Origin: Halospina denitrificans
GTDB lineage: Bacteria > Pseudomonadota > Gammaproteobacteria > Pseudomonadales > Oleiphilaceae
DNA: 64,000 nt
NCBI RefSeq assembly: GCF_004364635.1
Contig: NZ_SOAX01000004.1
Span: forward strand, 62,001-126,000
Direction of reading: 5' to 3'
Shown: piece after piece, positions 7,671 to 17,056 of the stretch
Layout of the letters: each line of letters starts with the position of its first letter
How positions within the stretch are numbered: the first letter of the stretch is position 1
The notes under the pieces: model-generated
Seen by the model: only the letters and a program-made list of their open reading frames with translations
Database searches by the model: none
Told to the model about the DNA's origin: nothing
Translations under genes and position numbers: made by a program

Positions 7671-8457
7671 GGGTCAGCTCCTTCGTATCCAGATTCATTG
7701 CGGTCAGGCTGCCGCCGTAGACACAGCCCGTATCCAGCCCGTAAACGCCGGGCGTGTTGGTCCAGCCCTCCAGCGAGGCCCAGTGGCCAAAAATCAGTTC
7801 GGTATTGTCGGGCCGCGGATACTGGAACCAGGGCACGAACCCTACAGGGCCTTCATTCGCCCCTTCCTTGCTGGCCAGCTCCAGGGTGCCGTCACTGGCC
7901 AGGAAACGCATCCGGGTGAAATAGTTGGTGATCACCCGCCAGCGATCAATGCCTTCCAGCCCCTCGGACCACCGCTCTGGCTCATTGCCATACATTTCCC
8001 GGAAGAATGCGGGTGCGCTGTTGCTCTGCAGCACCGACTCCAGCTCCCGGCTTCGATCCAGGGTTTGCGGCACACTCCAGATATGGGGAACGCCCGCATG
8101 CACCATCAGCACATCACGCTCACCGTCGTAGACCGCAAAGCTCTGCTGCAGCAGCCAGTCAACCAGCTGATGCCGATCCGGCGCCTGGAACAGCTCGTCC
8201 AGGGTATCCTTGCGCCGGGGTGAGTGGCCGCCCAGCACCATGGCCAGAAAGTGCATGTCATGGTTACCCAGGGTAACCAGGGCGTTATCACGGAGGGAGC
8301 GGACGAGGCGGAGGGATTCCAGGGACTGGGGGCCGCGATTGATGATATCGCCCACGAACCAGAGGCGATCACAATCCGGACGGAAACGGATGCGGTCCAT
8401 CAGGGCCCGGAGGCTGTCATAGCAGCCGTGGATGTCACCAATGGCGTAGTCACTCAT
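7651..8457 (-). CDS. apaH: Bis(5'-nucleosyl)-tetraphosphatase, symmetrical
   Basis: A 268-residue calcineurin-like phosphoesterase cleaving Ap4A to two ADP and able to remove Np4 caps from RNA. The metal motifs are GDIHG (7-11), GDIINRG (36-42), GNHD (64-67) and a later MVHAG (H120). Order and spacing match the ApaH family. In many gammaproteobacteria apaG lies between apaH and rsmA; here rsmA ends only 14 bases upstream, so apaG is absent at this locus. Confidence 0.95.
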   Translation of the reverse strand: MSDYAIGDIHGCYDSLRALMDRIRFRPDCDRLWFVGDIINRGPQSLESLRLVRSLRDNALVTLGNHDMHFLAMVLGGHSPRRKDTLDELFQAPDRHQLVDWLLQQSFAVYDGERDVLMVHAGVPHIWSVPQTLDRSRELESVLQSNSAPAFFREMYGNEPERWSEGLEGIDRWRVITNYFTRMRFLASDGTLELASKEGANEGPVGFVPWFQYPRPDNTELIFGHWASLEGWTNTPGVYGLDTGCVYGGSLTAMNLDTKELTRVEPCD

Positions 8458-8471
8458 TCACTACTCCCATT

Positions 8472-9272
8472 CTATTCCTGTTCGTGAAGATCGTTCGCGA
8501 GCATGACATAGTCAGCCAGGGTGAGGTTCTGGGGGCGCAGCCCTGGGTTCACGCCCAGCCGCTCCCAGTCCTCGTCGTTGAACAGCGGCGCCAGTGCCTT
8601 GCGCAGGGTCTTGCGGCGCGCGCTGAAGGCGGTGCGCACCACCTTGGCCAGCTTTTCCGTATCCGCCGCCGGATGGGGCAGCTCATCATGGGGCACCAGC
8701 CGCACGATGGCGGAATCCACCTTGGGCGCGGGCTTGAAGGCCCCCGGCCCCACCGTGAACAACGGCCGCACCCGGCAGTGGTACTGGGTCATGATCGCCA
8801 GCCGGCCCCAGTTGCTGTCGCCCGGCACCGCGGCCATGCGCTCCACCACTTCTTTCTGGAGCATGAAGTGCATGTCCCGCACCACATCGCGGAAGCCGAG
8901 CAGGTGGAAGATCAGGGGCGTGGCAATGTTGTAGGGCAGGTTTCCCACCACCCGCAGCGGACCACGCCCGGCGATGCTCGCATAGTCGAAACGCAGGGCA
9001 TCGCCCTCATGGACGGTCAGTTCCGGATACCGGAAGAACTGGGTTCTCAGACCGGGAATCAGGTCCCGGTCCAGCTCGATCATCTGCAGGGCGGGGCAGG
9101 CTTCGAGGAGGGGTTCGCTGAGCGCGCCCATGCCGGGGCCGATCTCCACCAGGTTGTCCTCGGGCATGGGGTTAATAGCCCCCACGATGCGGTCAATAAC
9201 CCCGGCATCGTGGAGAAAGTTCTGGCCGAAGCGCTTGCGGGCCTGGTGGCCTCCCGCCGAGGGCCGGCTCAT
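8472..9272 (-). CDS. rsmA: 16S rRNA dimethyladenosine transferase
   Basis: A 266-residue SAM-dependent methyltransferase (KsgA) that dimethylates the two adenines of the 3'-terminal 16S rRNA hairpin during 30S maturation. Motifs: RKRFGQNFLHD (12-22), the SAM loop VEIGPGMGALSEPL (42-55), and the catalytic NLPYNI (111-116). The ATG overlaps the pdxA stop by four bases (ATGA), supporting cotranscription with pdxA and surA. Confidence 0.96.
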   Translation of the reverse strand: MSRPSAGGHQARKRFGQNFLHDAGVIDRIVGAINPMPEDNLVEIGPGMGALSEPLLEACPALQMIELDRDLIPGLRTQFFRYPELTVHEGDALRFDYASIAGRGPLRVVGNLPYNIATPLIFHLLGFRDVVRDMHFMLQKEVVERMAAVPGDSNWGRLAIMTQYHCRVRPLFTVGPGAFKPAPKVDSAIVRLVPHDELPHPAADTEKLAKVVRTAFSARRKTLRKALAPLFNDEDWERLGVNPGLRPQNLTLADYVMLANDLHEQE

Positions 9273-10276
9273 GCACGCTCCCGGCGCTTGCCGTCACGCT
9301 GGCGGACCATGAAGGCGGCGGTAGCCAGCGCTTCCCGCAGGCTGCCCCCGTCCGCCTGGCCGGTGCCCGCCAGGTCCAGGGCCGTGCCATGGTCAACGGA
9401 GGTGCGGATGATGGGGAGTCCAAGGCTGATGTTCACGGCGCGGCCAAAGCCCTTGTGCTTGAGCACCGGCAGACCCTGATCGTGGTACATGGCCAGCACG
9501 GCATCCGCCTCCTCCAGGTTGTAGGGGGTGAAGAGGGTATCCGCCGGCAGGGGGCCGACAAGATCCACGCCTTCCTTGCTCATGGACTCGATCACGGGTT
9601 CGATGACGTCGATCTCTTCGCGTCCCAGATGCCCGCCTTCTCCCGCATGGGGATTGAGGCCCGCAACCATGATGCGTGGCTGCCTGATACCGAAATGATG
9701 CTTGAGATCCTTATCCAGGATCCGGATCACCTTGCTGAGGCTGTCGCCGGTAATGGCGTCGGGCACGTCACGCAGGGGAATATGGGTGGTCGCCAGCGCC
9801 ACCCGCAGCCCTTCGGTGGCCAGCATCATGACAACGCCCCCGGCGCCGCATTTCTCCTGCAGGAACTCCGTATGGCCACTGAAGACAATGCCCGCCTGAT
9901 TGATGATGCCCTTGTGCACGGGTGCGGTGACCATCGCCTGGGCAATATTGAGCTGGCAGGCCTCCACCGCGGCTTCCAGGGTCTTGAGCACATAGGTGGC
10001 GTTGGCGCTGTTAAGCACCCCCGGCCGACACTTCTCAACCCGGGCCACCGACCAGACCGAGAGCGTGCCACCAGCCCGTGAAATCGGCTGGTCCGGGACC
10101 CACTCCTCGATGGTGATATCCAGCTCAAGAAGTTCCGCCCGCTTACGCAGCATCTCGGCATCGGCCACAACAACAACATCGTGGTCCCGGTCCGATAACG
10201 CCCACTCAAGGCAGATATCCGGGCCAATCCCTGCCGGCTCACCGGCAGTCAGCATAATGCGAACAGTTTCCGTCAC
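9269..10276 (-). CDS. pdxA: 4-hydroxythreonine-4-phosphate dehydrogenase
   Basis: A 335-residue NAD-dependent enzyme of pyridoxal phosphate synthesis. It has the N-terminal TAGEPAGIGPDICL, VTAPVHKGIINQAG, the metal-binding GLNPHAGEGGHLG and the late MYHDQGLPVLKHKGFG segments. It starts with GTG at 10276, overlapping the surA stop as GTGA; no ATG is available near the family's N-terminus. It is part of the tight surA-pdxA-rsmA run. Confidence 0.96.
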   Translation of the reverse strand: MTETVRIMLTAGEPAGIGPDICLEWALSDRDHDVVVVADAEMLRKRAELLELDITIEEWVPDQPISRAGGTLSVWSVARVEKCRPGVLNSANATYVLKTLEAAVEACQLNIAQAMVTAPVHKGIINQAGIVFSGHTEFLQEKCGAGGVVMMLATEGLRVALATTHIPLRDVPDAITGDSLSKVIRILDKDLKHHFGIRQPRIMVAGLNPHAGEGGHLGREEIDVIEPVIESMSKEGVDLVGPLPADTLFTPYNLEEADAVLAMYHDQGLPVLKHKGFGRAVNISLGLPIIRTSVDHGTALDLAGTGQADGGSLREALATAAFMVRQRDGKRRERA

Positions 10277-11607
10277 AGCACAGGCTCCATACCACTGACC
10301 ACTGTCTTCACTTCCACATACGCTTCTTCACGGATCTGGTTCAACCAGTTCTGCAGCTCCAGCTCAAACCGACGCTGCTGCAGGGCCTGACGGGCCTGAC
10401 GGCGCTGCACCTGGTCTCCAATCTCCGCGGTGCGCTCCTCTTCAACCTCGAGGATGTGCCAGCCAAAGCGTGAGCGGAAGGGATCACTCTGCCGCCCGAC
10501 TTCGGTGGCATTCATGGTTTCCTCAAAGGCGGGCACCATCTCTCCCGGATTGATCCAACCAAGGTCACCGCCCTCGGAGGCGGTGCCGGGGTCATCGGAG
10601 TACTCGCGAGCCAGGGCGGTGAAGGAGGCGCCCTTGTCCAGCTGCTCCGCCAGGTCCTGCGCCAGTGATTGCGCCTCCTCACTGGAGCGATTCTCGGTAC
10701 TGATCAGGATATGACGCACCCGATGCTGCTCGACCTCATTACCGGAGCCTTCATCACCACGACGATCCAGGGGCGTAACAATATGGAAACCACTGCCACT
10801 GCGCAGGACATCCGATGCCTCGCCAACCTCAAGCTCGGGGATCTCGCCCGCCGCGAGTGACGGCAGTTCCTGCTCGGTGCGCCAGCCAAGCTCACCGCCC
10901 TCGAGGGCATTGCGTCCATCGGACTGTGCTACCGCGACTTCCCGGAAATCCGCGCCATTATCCAGGCGCTGACGGATGTCCCGCGCCCTGCTGCGGGCGG
11001 CGTCCACTTCTTCCTCGTCACTGAAGTTGTTGACGGAGATCAGGATATGCCCGAGCAGGTACTCGATACCCGAATTCTCACGGGCCTGGGACGACTCCAG
11101 AAAGTTCTCCACTTCACGCTCCGTAATGCGGATACGCCGGCCAACCAGCTGTTGCTGGATGCGGCTGATCAGCATTTCCCGGCGAATCTGTTCGCGCGCC
11201 TGCTGAAAACTAAGGCCCTCACTCGCCAGCGCCTGCTCGAAGGCATCGAGGGAGGAGAACCCGTTGTTTGAGGCGACGTCCTGCATGGCCCTGTTGAGTT
11301 CGTTATCGCCGATGCGCATCCCCATCTGGCGGGCCCGCTGGATCTGGATACGCTCCAGGATCAGCTGATCCAGGACCCGTTTGCGCAGGACCTCATCCGG
11401 GGGAAGACGGGTCCCCTGTGCTCTCAGACGCGACTCGATCTGCTGCACCCGGGACTGCAGCTCCGACTGCAGCACCACGCCTTCATCAACCACCGCGACA
11501 ACCCGGTCGAGAGACTGTCTTTCCGCAATGGCCATCGGAGCCAGAAGGAGCAGCATCAATGCCCCGAGAAGGTATCGAAGGGGCCTGGTGCCATTGAGTC
11601 CTGTCAT
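10273..11607 (-). CDS. surA: Periplasmic peptidyl-prolyl isomerase and chaperone SurA
   Basis: A 444-residue periplasmic chaperone for outer-membrane beta-barrel proteins. A Sec signal peptide (residues 1-28, ending APMAIA) is followed by the SurA_N helical domain and two parvulin domains, each with a HILI strand (LGHILISVNN and VRHILISTEN) and a GGELGW/GGDLGW loop, and a C-terminal helix. I used the ATG at 11607, which has GAGGT seven bases upstream, over one six codons earlier. It follows lptD, one of its main clients, by 22 bases. Confidence 0.96.
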   Translation of the reverse strand: MTGLNGTRPLRYLLGALMLLLLAPMAIAERQSLDRVVAVVDEGVVLQSELQSRVQQIESRLRAQGTRLPPDEVLRKRVLDQLILERIQIQRARQMGMRIGDNELNRAMQDVASNNGFSSLDAFEQALASEGLSFQQAREQIRREMLISRIQQQLVGRRIRITEREVENFLESSQARENSGIEYLLGHILISVNNFSDEEEVDAARSRARDIRQRLDNGADFREVAVAQSDGRNALEGGELGWRTEQELPSLAAGEIPELEVGEASDVLRSGSGFHIVTPLDRRGDEGSGNEVEQHRVRHILISTENRSSEEAQSLAQDLAEQLDKGASFTALAREYSDDPGTASEGGDLGWINPGEMVPAFEETMNATEVGRQSDPFRSRFGWHILEVEEERTAEIGDQVQRRQARQALQQRRFELELQNWLNQIREEAYVEVKTVVSGMEPVL

Positions 11608-11629
11608 TATTACCTCTGTGTGCATGACT

Positions 11630-14032
11630 TCAGGGCCAGCCGTTATCGGCCGGGCGTTTCAGTTCTTCCATGGGAGGCGCCGAGTGCGGCGGCTGGCGCT
11701 GCTCAAACCCGGGAATTTCCCTGCGGATCGTATCCGCCGCACTACCGCCGCCGCCCAGGCCGCGAAGCTGGATCTGGAAAAGAATACGGGTATCAAGGCC
11801 CTCATCGCGTGTCCGATATCTCTGGGCAACCAGCTGCATATTCCAGCAACAGCTTGTGTACTCGATCCCCGCCAGCGTTCCCGCTGTCTCGTCATTATCC
11901 ATGTCATAGATCCAGCGGCCAATCAGGCTCGTCTGCTCCCCCAGTGGCACGACGCTACTGAGGTCGGACTGCTCAAGGCCCGTCGAGGCATCGTAGGTAT
12001 GCCCGGCGTTGGCCAGATACCGGAAGTCACTGCTGTGAAACCGGATCTGGCTGGTGCCCCGGAGGGTTTCCCCTTCTTCCTCATCCCACTGGCCCGAGGA
12101 ACGCAGGGTCAGGTTGTCCAGAGGCTGCAACAGGAACTCCCCCGCCAGAGGCGATGAGGACGCACTCGAGCGCCCCTGCCCATTCGGCAATGCCACGTTC
12201 TCGTCTTCAAACCTCTGGATCCGGCCGATGCTGAAGCGGGCACGCTCGATACCCCGGTCCATGTCATAGAACCTTGTGGTGAGCGCCGCCGTCAAGCGGT
12301 TGTTGTCGCCGACCCGGTCACCGCCGGTGAATCGGTCCCGGGCGAACAGCTGGCTGAAATTGAACGACGTCAGCGCGGTGTCAAAGGTGGGAATTCCCGT
12401 CTGGTCACGCTCCGGGGAATACACATAGTAAAGCCGGGGCTCAAGGGTCTGGTTGTAGAAGCGATCCCCCAGCGTAAAAAAGCGATCGAAAAAGAGACCA
12501 GCATCCGCGTCCACGAAGGGAACGGAACGACTGAAAGGCTCATCCTTCTGGACGTCCTCAAGATCATACTCGGTGTGGTCCAGCATCACGGACGTGCGAA
12601 GGAACCCCGGGAGCCCGCTCAGTTCCCAGCCCACTTCGGGCTGGGTTCGCAACCGGTGGCCAACAGCGGCATTGAGCCCACCCAGGTTCTCATTCTCCCG
12701 CCAGAAGTAATTATATTCGGTTTCGCTGGTGGCGTACCAGTTGCCCCACTGATCGCCCGCATCCAGGCGCAGGCGGGGCAGCTGGTTGTAAGGGCGCCTG
12801 GCCTGGGGAATGGCCGGATCAATAGTCTGGAAGCCCCTGAGCGCGGCCGAGAAGTTGAGCCCCTGCCCCCGGTAGCGAAGCTGCCCCTCGCGTTGCAGGT
12901 GCGTACTCTGCTGGATATTCAGGGTCCGGTTCAGATCCTGGGAGTAGTCATCGTCGCTGACGGCGGCGTAATCAATCGTGCCCAGCCAGTTGTTGCCAAA
13001 ATCCGATCGGTTTGTGAAATCCAGGCCCCATCGCTTGGAACTGTTGCCCGGTGCCTCATCCGCGTAGGCATTATCGCTGTCAATGAATCCAACCTGAAGG
13101 TCCGATTGCCCGAGCGGGCCCAGGTAGCGGGCTTCCATCTCGGAAAAATAGCCGCGCCCATGGATGAACTGCGGGGTGTAGGTCAGGTCGTAGTGGGGAG
13201 CCAGATTCAGGTAATAGGGAGTGGCCACATAGAAACCGGACCCGGTATTCGAGGTCCCGAATGAGGGGTATAGAAAGCCGGTCTTGCGCCGATCATCCAG
13301 TGGAAAGCTGATCCAGGGGATGTACATCACGGGCACATCCTTGACCCGCACCCGCACGTGCCGGGCTGTGCCGAATCCGCTGTCCTGGTCCAGGTCCACC
13401 TGGCTCGCGGCAATCGACCAGTCGTTGCGATCCGGCTGACAGGTGGTCAGCACGCCCTCGCTGATGCGCATGGACTCAGTGCCGGTGCGGCGGATGCGGG
13501 TCGCCTGGCCTCGCATGTGGGCCTCGTGAAGGAGAAAAGTGGCCGTGTTGAGTTCCAGCTCATCCCCCTGGCCACTGGCCCTGGCGTTATCACCCGTGAG
13601 GAGGAAGCCTTCGCCCCGGCTGACGACGTCGCCTTTGAGGTCGAGCTCGCCGGAAACCTGATTGTAATCCGCCGCGTCACTGCGGGCCCGCAGCGCCCCC
13701 TGTTGAACGCGGACGTCGCCCCGCAGCTCCATGAAGTCATCCAGCCGATAACGCGCGGACCGGCTGGTGATGTTGATGGGCTCATCCGCCTGCGCCTGTT
13801 CCTCACCAGCCGGTTCACCGCTCCCGGCCAGCTCCACCGGACGATAGGTGCCGCCACAGTATCTGGGTACCTCCTGCTGGAGCGACGGGGGCAGGTCCGC
13901 CCAGGGCTGCCAGTCAAGCTCGGCGGCGGTTGGCGCTGTATCACAGAACGCGGGTACGGGAAGCCCCAGAAGCATGAGCAACAGGGGTCTGCACCACTGA
14001 ACCGGTTGTTTTCTGATGATCGGGTTCCACAC
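11630..14032 (-). CDS. lptD: LPS-assembly protein LptD
   Basis: An 800-residue outer-membrane beta-barrel that, with LptE, inserts lipopolysaccharide in the outer leaflet. The N-terminal signal ends near PVPAFC; a beta-jellyroll (OstA) domain follows, with SARYRLDDFMELRGDVRV and the repeated strand pattern, then the barrel (YIPWISFPLDDRRKTGFLYP onward) to the C-terminus, including a paired cysteine in TSCCWNM. I chose the GTG at 14032 since GGAG lies nine bases ahead; another GTG at 14080 adds 16 residues of unlikely sequence. lptD heads the surA operon, divergent from amgK. Confidence 0.93.
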   Translation of the reverse strand: MWNPIIRKQPVQWCRPLLLMLLGLPVPAFCDTAPTAAELDWQPWADLPPSLQQEVPRYCGGTYRPVELAGSGEPAGEEQAQADEPINITSRSARYRLDDFMELRGDVRVQQGALRARSDAADYNQVSGELDLKGDVVSRGEGFLLTGDNARASGQGDELELNTATFLLHEAHMRGQATRIRRTGTESMRISEGVLTTCQPDRNDWSIAASQVDLDQDSGFGTARHVRVRVKDVPVMYIPWISFPLDDRRKTGFLYPSFGTSNTGSGFYVATPYYLNLAPHYDLTYTPQFIHGRGYFSEMEARYLGPLGQSDLQVGFIDSDNAYADEAPGNSSKRWGLDFTNRSDFGNNWLGTIDYAAVSDDDYSQDLNRTLNIQQSTHLQREGQLRYRGQGLNFSAALRGFQTIDPAIPQARRPYNQLPRLRLDAGDQWGNWYATSETEYNYFWRENENLGGLNAAVGHRLRTQPEVGWELSGLPGFLRTSVMLDHTEYDLEDVQKDEPFSRSVPFVDADAGLFFDRFFTLGDRFYNQTLEPRLYYVYSPERDQTGIPTFDTALTSFNFSQLFARDRFTGGDRVGDNNRLTAALTTRFYDMDRGIERARFSIGRIQRFEDENVALPNGQGRSSASSSPLAGEFLLQPLDNLTLRSSGQWDEEEGETLRGTSQIRFHSSDFRYLANAGHTYDASTGLEQSDLSSVVPLGEQTSLIGRWIYDMDNDETAGTLAGIEYTSCCWNMQLVAQRYRTRDEGLDTRILFQIQLRGLGGGGSAADTIRREIPGFEQRQPPHSAPPMEELKRPADNGWP

Positions 14033-14195
14033 GCAGCGTATCTCCGGGGGCCGCCACCGGCGGGTCTGGGACAGGGGCACAGTCTACACGTGGTCGCGGC
14101 GGTTGTTAACGCGCCAGCCAGGCCAATGCCTGCTGGTCAGGGGCAAGCATGCTCGTGCAGAATAGGTGGTTTGTTGATGGCCACAGGATAACACC

Positions 14196-15206
14196 ATGGA
14201 CCAACGCTACCGGGCCCTTCTTGACTGGCTGGAAACATCGCTCCAGGCCACGCCCGACGCAGTAACCCCGGTTGCCGGCGATGCCAGTTTCCGGCGCTAT
14301 TTCCGGGTGACGCTGGGCAACGAGACCCACATAGCCATGGACGCGCCCCCGGAAAAGGAAGGTTCGGACGCCTTCCTGGCCCTGGCCCGCCACTGGCACC
14401 GCTACGGGCTCCATGTGCCCGCGGTGCTGGAGACGGACCTGGCTCAGGGCTTTCTGCTGCTGGAGGATCTTGGGGATGATCTCTACCTGCACCGCCTGAG
14501 CGACGAGCCCACGGCGGACATCCTGTACGGGGATGCCCTGGAGGCGTTGATCCACATCCAGCCCCGCAGCAGCCCGCCCGAATACGCCCAGCCCGATTAC
14601 GACGCCGAGCTGCTTGAGCGTGAAATGCAGCTGTTCCCGGACTGGCTGCTGGAAAAAAAGCTGGCCCTGACCCTGTCCAACCAGGAACAGGCGATGCTTC
14701 AGACCACATTCCGGACGCTCATCGAGTCCGCCCTGGCACAGCCCCGTGTTACGGTGCACCGGGATTACCATTCCCGGAACCTGCTGATCACCGAATCCAA
14801 CAGCCCGGGCATTATTGACTTCCAGGACGCGGTAAATGGCCCCATCACCTATGACCCCGTCTCCCTGCTCAAGGACTGCTACATCCGCTGGCCGGATGAG
14901 GCCATTGAACGGTGGCTGGAGCAGTTCCGCGAGGAATCCGCCCGTGCCGGCCTTCACCATGCGGACAGCGCCACCTTCACGCAGTGGTTTGAGCTGATGG
15001 GGCTCCAGCGCCACCTGAAGGCGGCCGGCATCTTTGCGCGGCTGGACGTCCGTGATGGAAAGCCGGGTTATCTGGCGGACATCCCGAGGGTGCTCGACTA
15101 CATGGTGACCGCCGCCTACCGCCAGCCAGCCCTGACGCACTTTGCCGGCTGGCTCGAGGAACGCGTGATTCCGGCCATGATGAAAGAACTGGAAGCCACT
15201 GCATGA
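14196..15206 (+). CDS. amgK: N-acetylmuramate/N-acetylglucosamine anomeric kinase
   Basis: A 336-residue aminoglycoside-phosphotransferase-fold kinase. The catalytic loop VHRDYHSRNLL and metal-binding IIDFQDAVNGPITYDPVSLL are present, along with an N-terminal nucleotide loop GDASFRRYFRV. With MurU, encoded next and overlapping by four bases, AmgK gives the peptidoglycan recycling route that bypasses de novo UDP-MurNAc synthesis, as described in Pseudomonas. The position beside lptD and the coupling with murU make the assignment firm. Confidence 0.92.
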   Translation: MDQRYRALLDWLETSLQATPDAVTPVAGDASFRRYFRVTLGNETHIAMDAPPEKEGSDAFLALARHWHRYGLHVPAVLETDLAQGFLLLEDLGDDLYLHRLSDEPTADILYGDALEALIHIQPRSSPPEYAQPDYDAELLEREMQLFPDWLLEKKLALTLSNQEQAMLQTTFRTLIESALAQPRVTVHRDYHSRNLLITESNSPGIIDFQDAVNGPITYDPVSLLKDCYIRWPDEAIERWLEQFREESARAGLHHADSATFTQWFELMGLQRHLKAAGIFARLDVRDGKPGYLADIPRVLDYMVTAAYRQPALTHFAGWLEERVIPAMMKELEATA

Positions 15207-15895
15207 AAGCAATGATCCTGGCGGCTGGCCGCGGCAAACGTCTGCGCCCGCTTACCCTTGAAACGCCCAAACCCCTGATCCAGGTGGGCGGCAAGCCACT
15301 TATCAAATGGCACCTGGAGCGACTGGCACGAGCCGGGATAACCGAGGTCATTATCAACACGGCCTGGCTGGGCCAACAGATCGAGGAAACACTGGGGGAC
15401 GGCCAGCAGCACGGCGTGCGGATCCGCTATTCCCGGGAAGGCACGCCGCTGGAAACCCTGGGCGGCATACGCCGGGCGTTACCCATGCTGGAGGATGAGG
15501 GGGACTTCCTGGTGATCAATGGCGATGTCTGGACGGATTTTGATCCGGCCCGGCTGCTGAAAAACGATCAGCCGGATGCGGACACCCTGGCGACGCTCGT
15601 ACTGGTCGCCAACCCCGATCACCATCAGGATGGCGATTTTATGATGACAGATGCGGGCCAGGTCCTCGGCGGGGGCGAAGGTACACGCTATACTTTTGCC
15701 GGGATCAGCCGGCTCAGCCCAGAGCTGATCCACCAGGCATCGTCCGACGAGGAGCGGCTTGGCCCCCTGTTGAAACGGGCCGCCGATGATGGCCGGGTCC
15801 GGGGGATCCGCCACAGCGGCGCCTGGTTTGATGTGGGAACCCATGAACGACTTGCGGCCGCCGATGCCCATGTAAGACAGTATGGACCGTCATGA
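15203..15895 (+). CDS. murU: N-acetylmuramate 1-phosphate uridylyltransferase
   Basis: A 230-residue nucleotidyltransferase starting MKAMILAAGRGKRLRPLTLETPKPLI, the classic sugar-nucleotide pyrophosphorylase N-terminus, with the metal site VINGDVWTD near residue 105. It converts MurNAc 1-phosphate and UTP to UDP-MurNAc. ATGA overlaps with amgK upstream and the DjlA-like gene downstream place all three on one transcript. Confidence 0.93.
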   Translation: MKAMILAAGRGKRLRPLTLETPKPLIQVGGKPLIKWHLERLARAGITEVIINTAWLGQQIEETLGDGQQHGVRIRYSREGTPLETLGGIRRALPMLEDEGDFLVINGDVWTDFDPARLLKNDQPDADTLATLVLVANPDHHQDGDFMMTDAGQVLGGGEGTRYTFAGISRLSPELIHQASSDEERLGPLLKRAADDGRVRGIRHSGAWFDVGTHERLAAADAHVRQYGPS

Positions 15896-16641
15896 CCAAA
15901 CGCAACGCCCGGGACGAAACCACGACAAAAACCAATGATGAGCTGCCTGAGCTGCTGCGGGAACTGGCGTCCTGCGGGCACCACGGCGCACGTCTGCTGG
16001 AGCGCACCGGTCTGCCCCGCTGGTCCCTTCCTGTGCTTTTCGAGCTGATGGGCTACGTGGCCAAGGCGGAGGGCCGGGTCACCGAGCTGGATATCCGTTA
16101 CTGCGAATCGCTGATGCGTAATTTCGGCTGCAGCCCGCGCCAGCGGCGCCGCCTGATACGCCGGTTCAGTGTCGGCAAGCGCGACCAGGAACCCGTGGTT
16201 CCGCTCTGGCTGCGGATATTGACCCGCCGCTGGCCGGGAACAGCCCAACGCCTGAGCATTGCACTCGCCCATCTCTGCTACCTGGATGGCCCCCATTCAC
16301 CGGCCCGCTCCGCCCGTTGCCAGAACGCCATTCTTGCCCTGGGCCTGCCGGCAGCCGATGGCAACCGCATAATGCACAGTTACCGCAGCAAGATCTGGAT
16401 CACCTCCCCCAACGAGGGAGACAGTGAGCCACTGACAGGGCTGGCGCGCGCCTGTCAGGTGGTGGGCGGCAAGCAATCGGACTCACTGGAGGCGCTGCGC
16501 CAGGCGTATCGCAAGAAACGCAGCCTCTACCACCCGGACCGGGTGGAGCACACGGACATGGATCCACAGCTGGCACGGACGCGCCTGGAAGAGATCCACA
16601 AGGCCTGGGACCTGATCAACCGCCGGCACCCGGAAGCATAA
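15892..16641 (+). CDS. DjlA-like TerB/J-domain protein
   Basis: A 249-residue protein with a TerB-like helical domain (about 45-160, including ELMGYVAKAEGRVTELDI) and a C-terminal J-domain (about 185-249) with the HPD motif in SLYHPDRVEH. E. coli DjlA has the same order of domains behind a transmembrane helix; this one shows no obvious N-terminal helix, so it may be soluble. The start overlaps murU by four bases. The 3' end overlaps the convergent ubiT gene by 26 bases. Confidence 0.82.
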   Translation: MTKRNARDETTTKTNDELPELLRELASCGHHGARLLERTGLPRWSLPVLFELMGYVAKAEGRVTELDIRYCESLMRNFGCSPRQRRRLIRRFSVGKRDQEPVVPLWLRILTRRWPGTAQRLSIALAHLCYLDGPHSPARSARCQNAILALGLPAADGNRIMHSYRSKIWITSPNEGDSEPLTGLARACQVVGGKQSDSLEALRQAYRKKRSLYHPDRVEHTDMDPQLARTRLEEIHKAWDLINRRHPEA

Positions 16642-17056
16642 GCGGCGGCAGCGGAATCCGCCATTCCAGGGCATCCAGCAGGTTCTTGACCGCCAGCCCC
16701 AACTCAGTATCCCCCTCAATCACCAACTGACGCTGGAAGAAAAGCCGGTCCGGATCCTCACGGCGCTCGGCCAGCTGGCGAAACGCCTCCGGCGTACCCC
16801 GGATCACGGCCTCACCGGGCGCATCGGCAAGGCGCAACCGGCCACCCCAGAACCCCAGAGTCACCCCGGCGCTGCCGTCATCCAGCTCCAGGCGCAGCGC
16901 ACGCCCCTCAAGCTCCTCAAACTCACCTTCCCGGAGGGCTTCGGCAAAAAGGTGATTCAGCGGGATCTCCACCAGTCCCTGTTTCAGCACCCAGGGGATT
17001 TGCTGGTCCAGCAGCGGAATGGCATCACGGGCGATCCGTTCAATCAGCGACTTCAT
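16616..17056 (-). CDS. ubiT: UbiT, SCP2-like accessory protein of anaerobic ubiquinone synthesis
   Basis: A 146-residue SCP2 sterol-carrier-fold protein ([21 protein letters not shown], then [35 protein letters not shown]). It should bind prenylated ubiquinone intermediates in the O2-independent pathway. It is the third gene of ubiU-ubiV-ubiT on the minus strand, overlapping ubiV by four bases, which makes the assignment much safer than the sequence alone. Confidence 0.9.
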   Translation of the reverse strand: MKSLIERIARDAIPLLDQQIPWVLKQGLVEIPLNHLFAEALREGEFEELEGRALRLELDDGSAGVTLGFWGGRLRLADAPGEAVIRGTPEAFRQLAERREDPDRLFFQRQLVIEGDTELGLAVKNLLDALEWRIPLPPLMLPGAGG

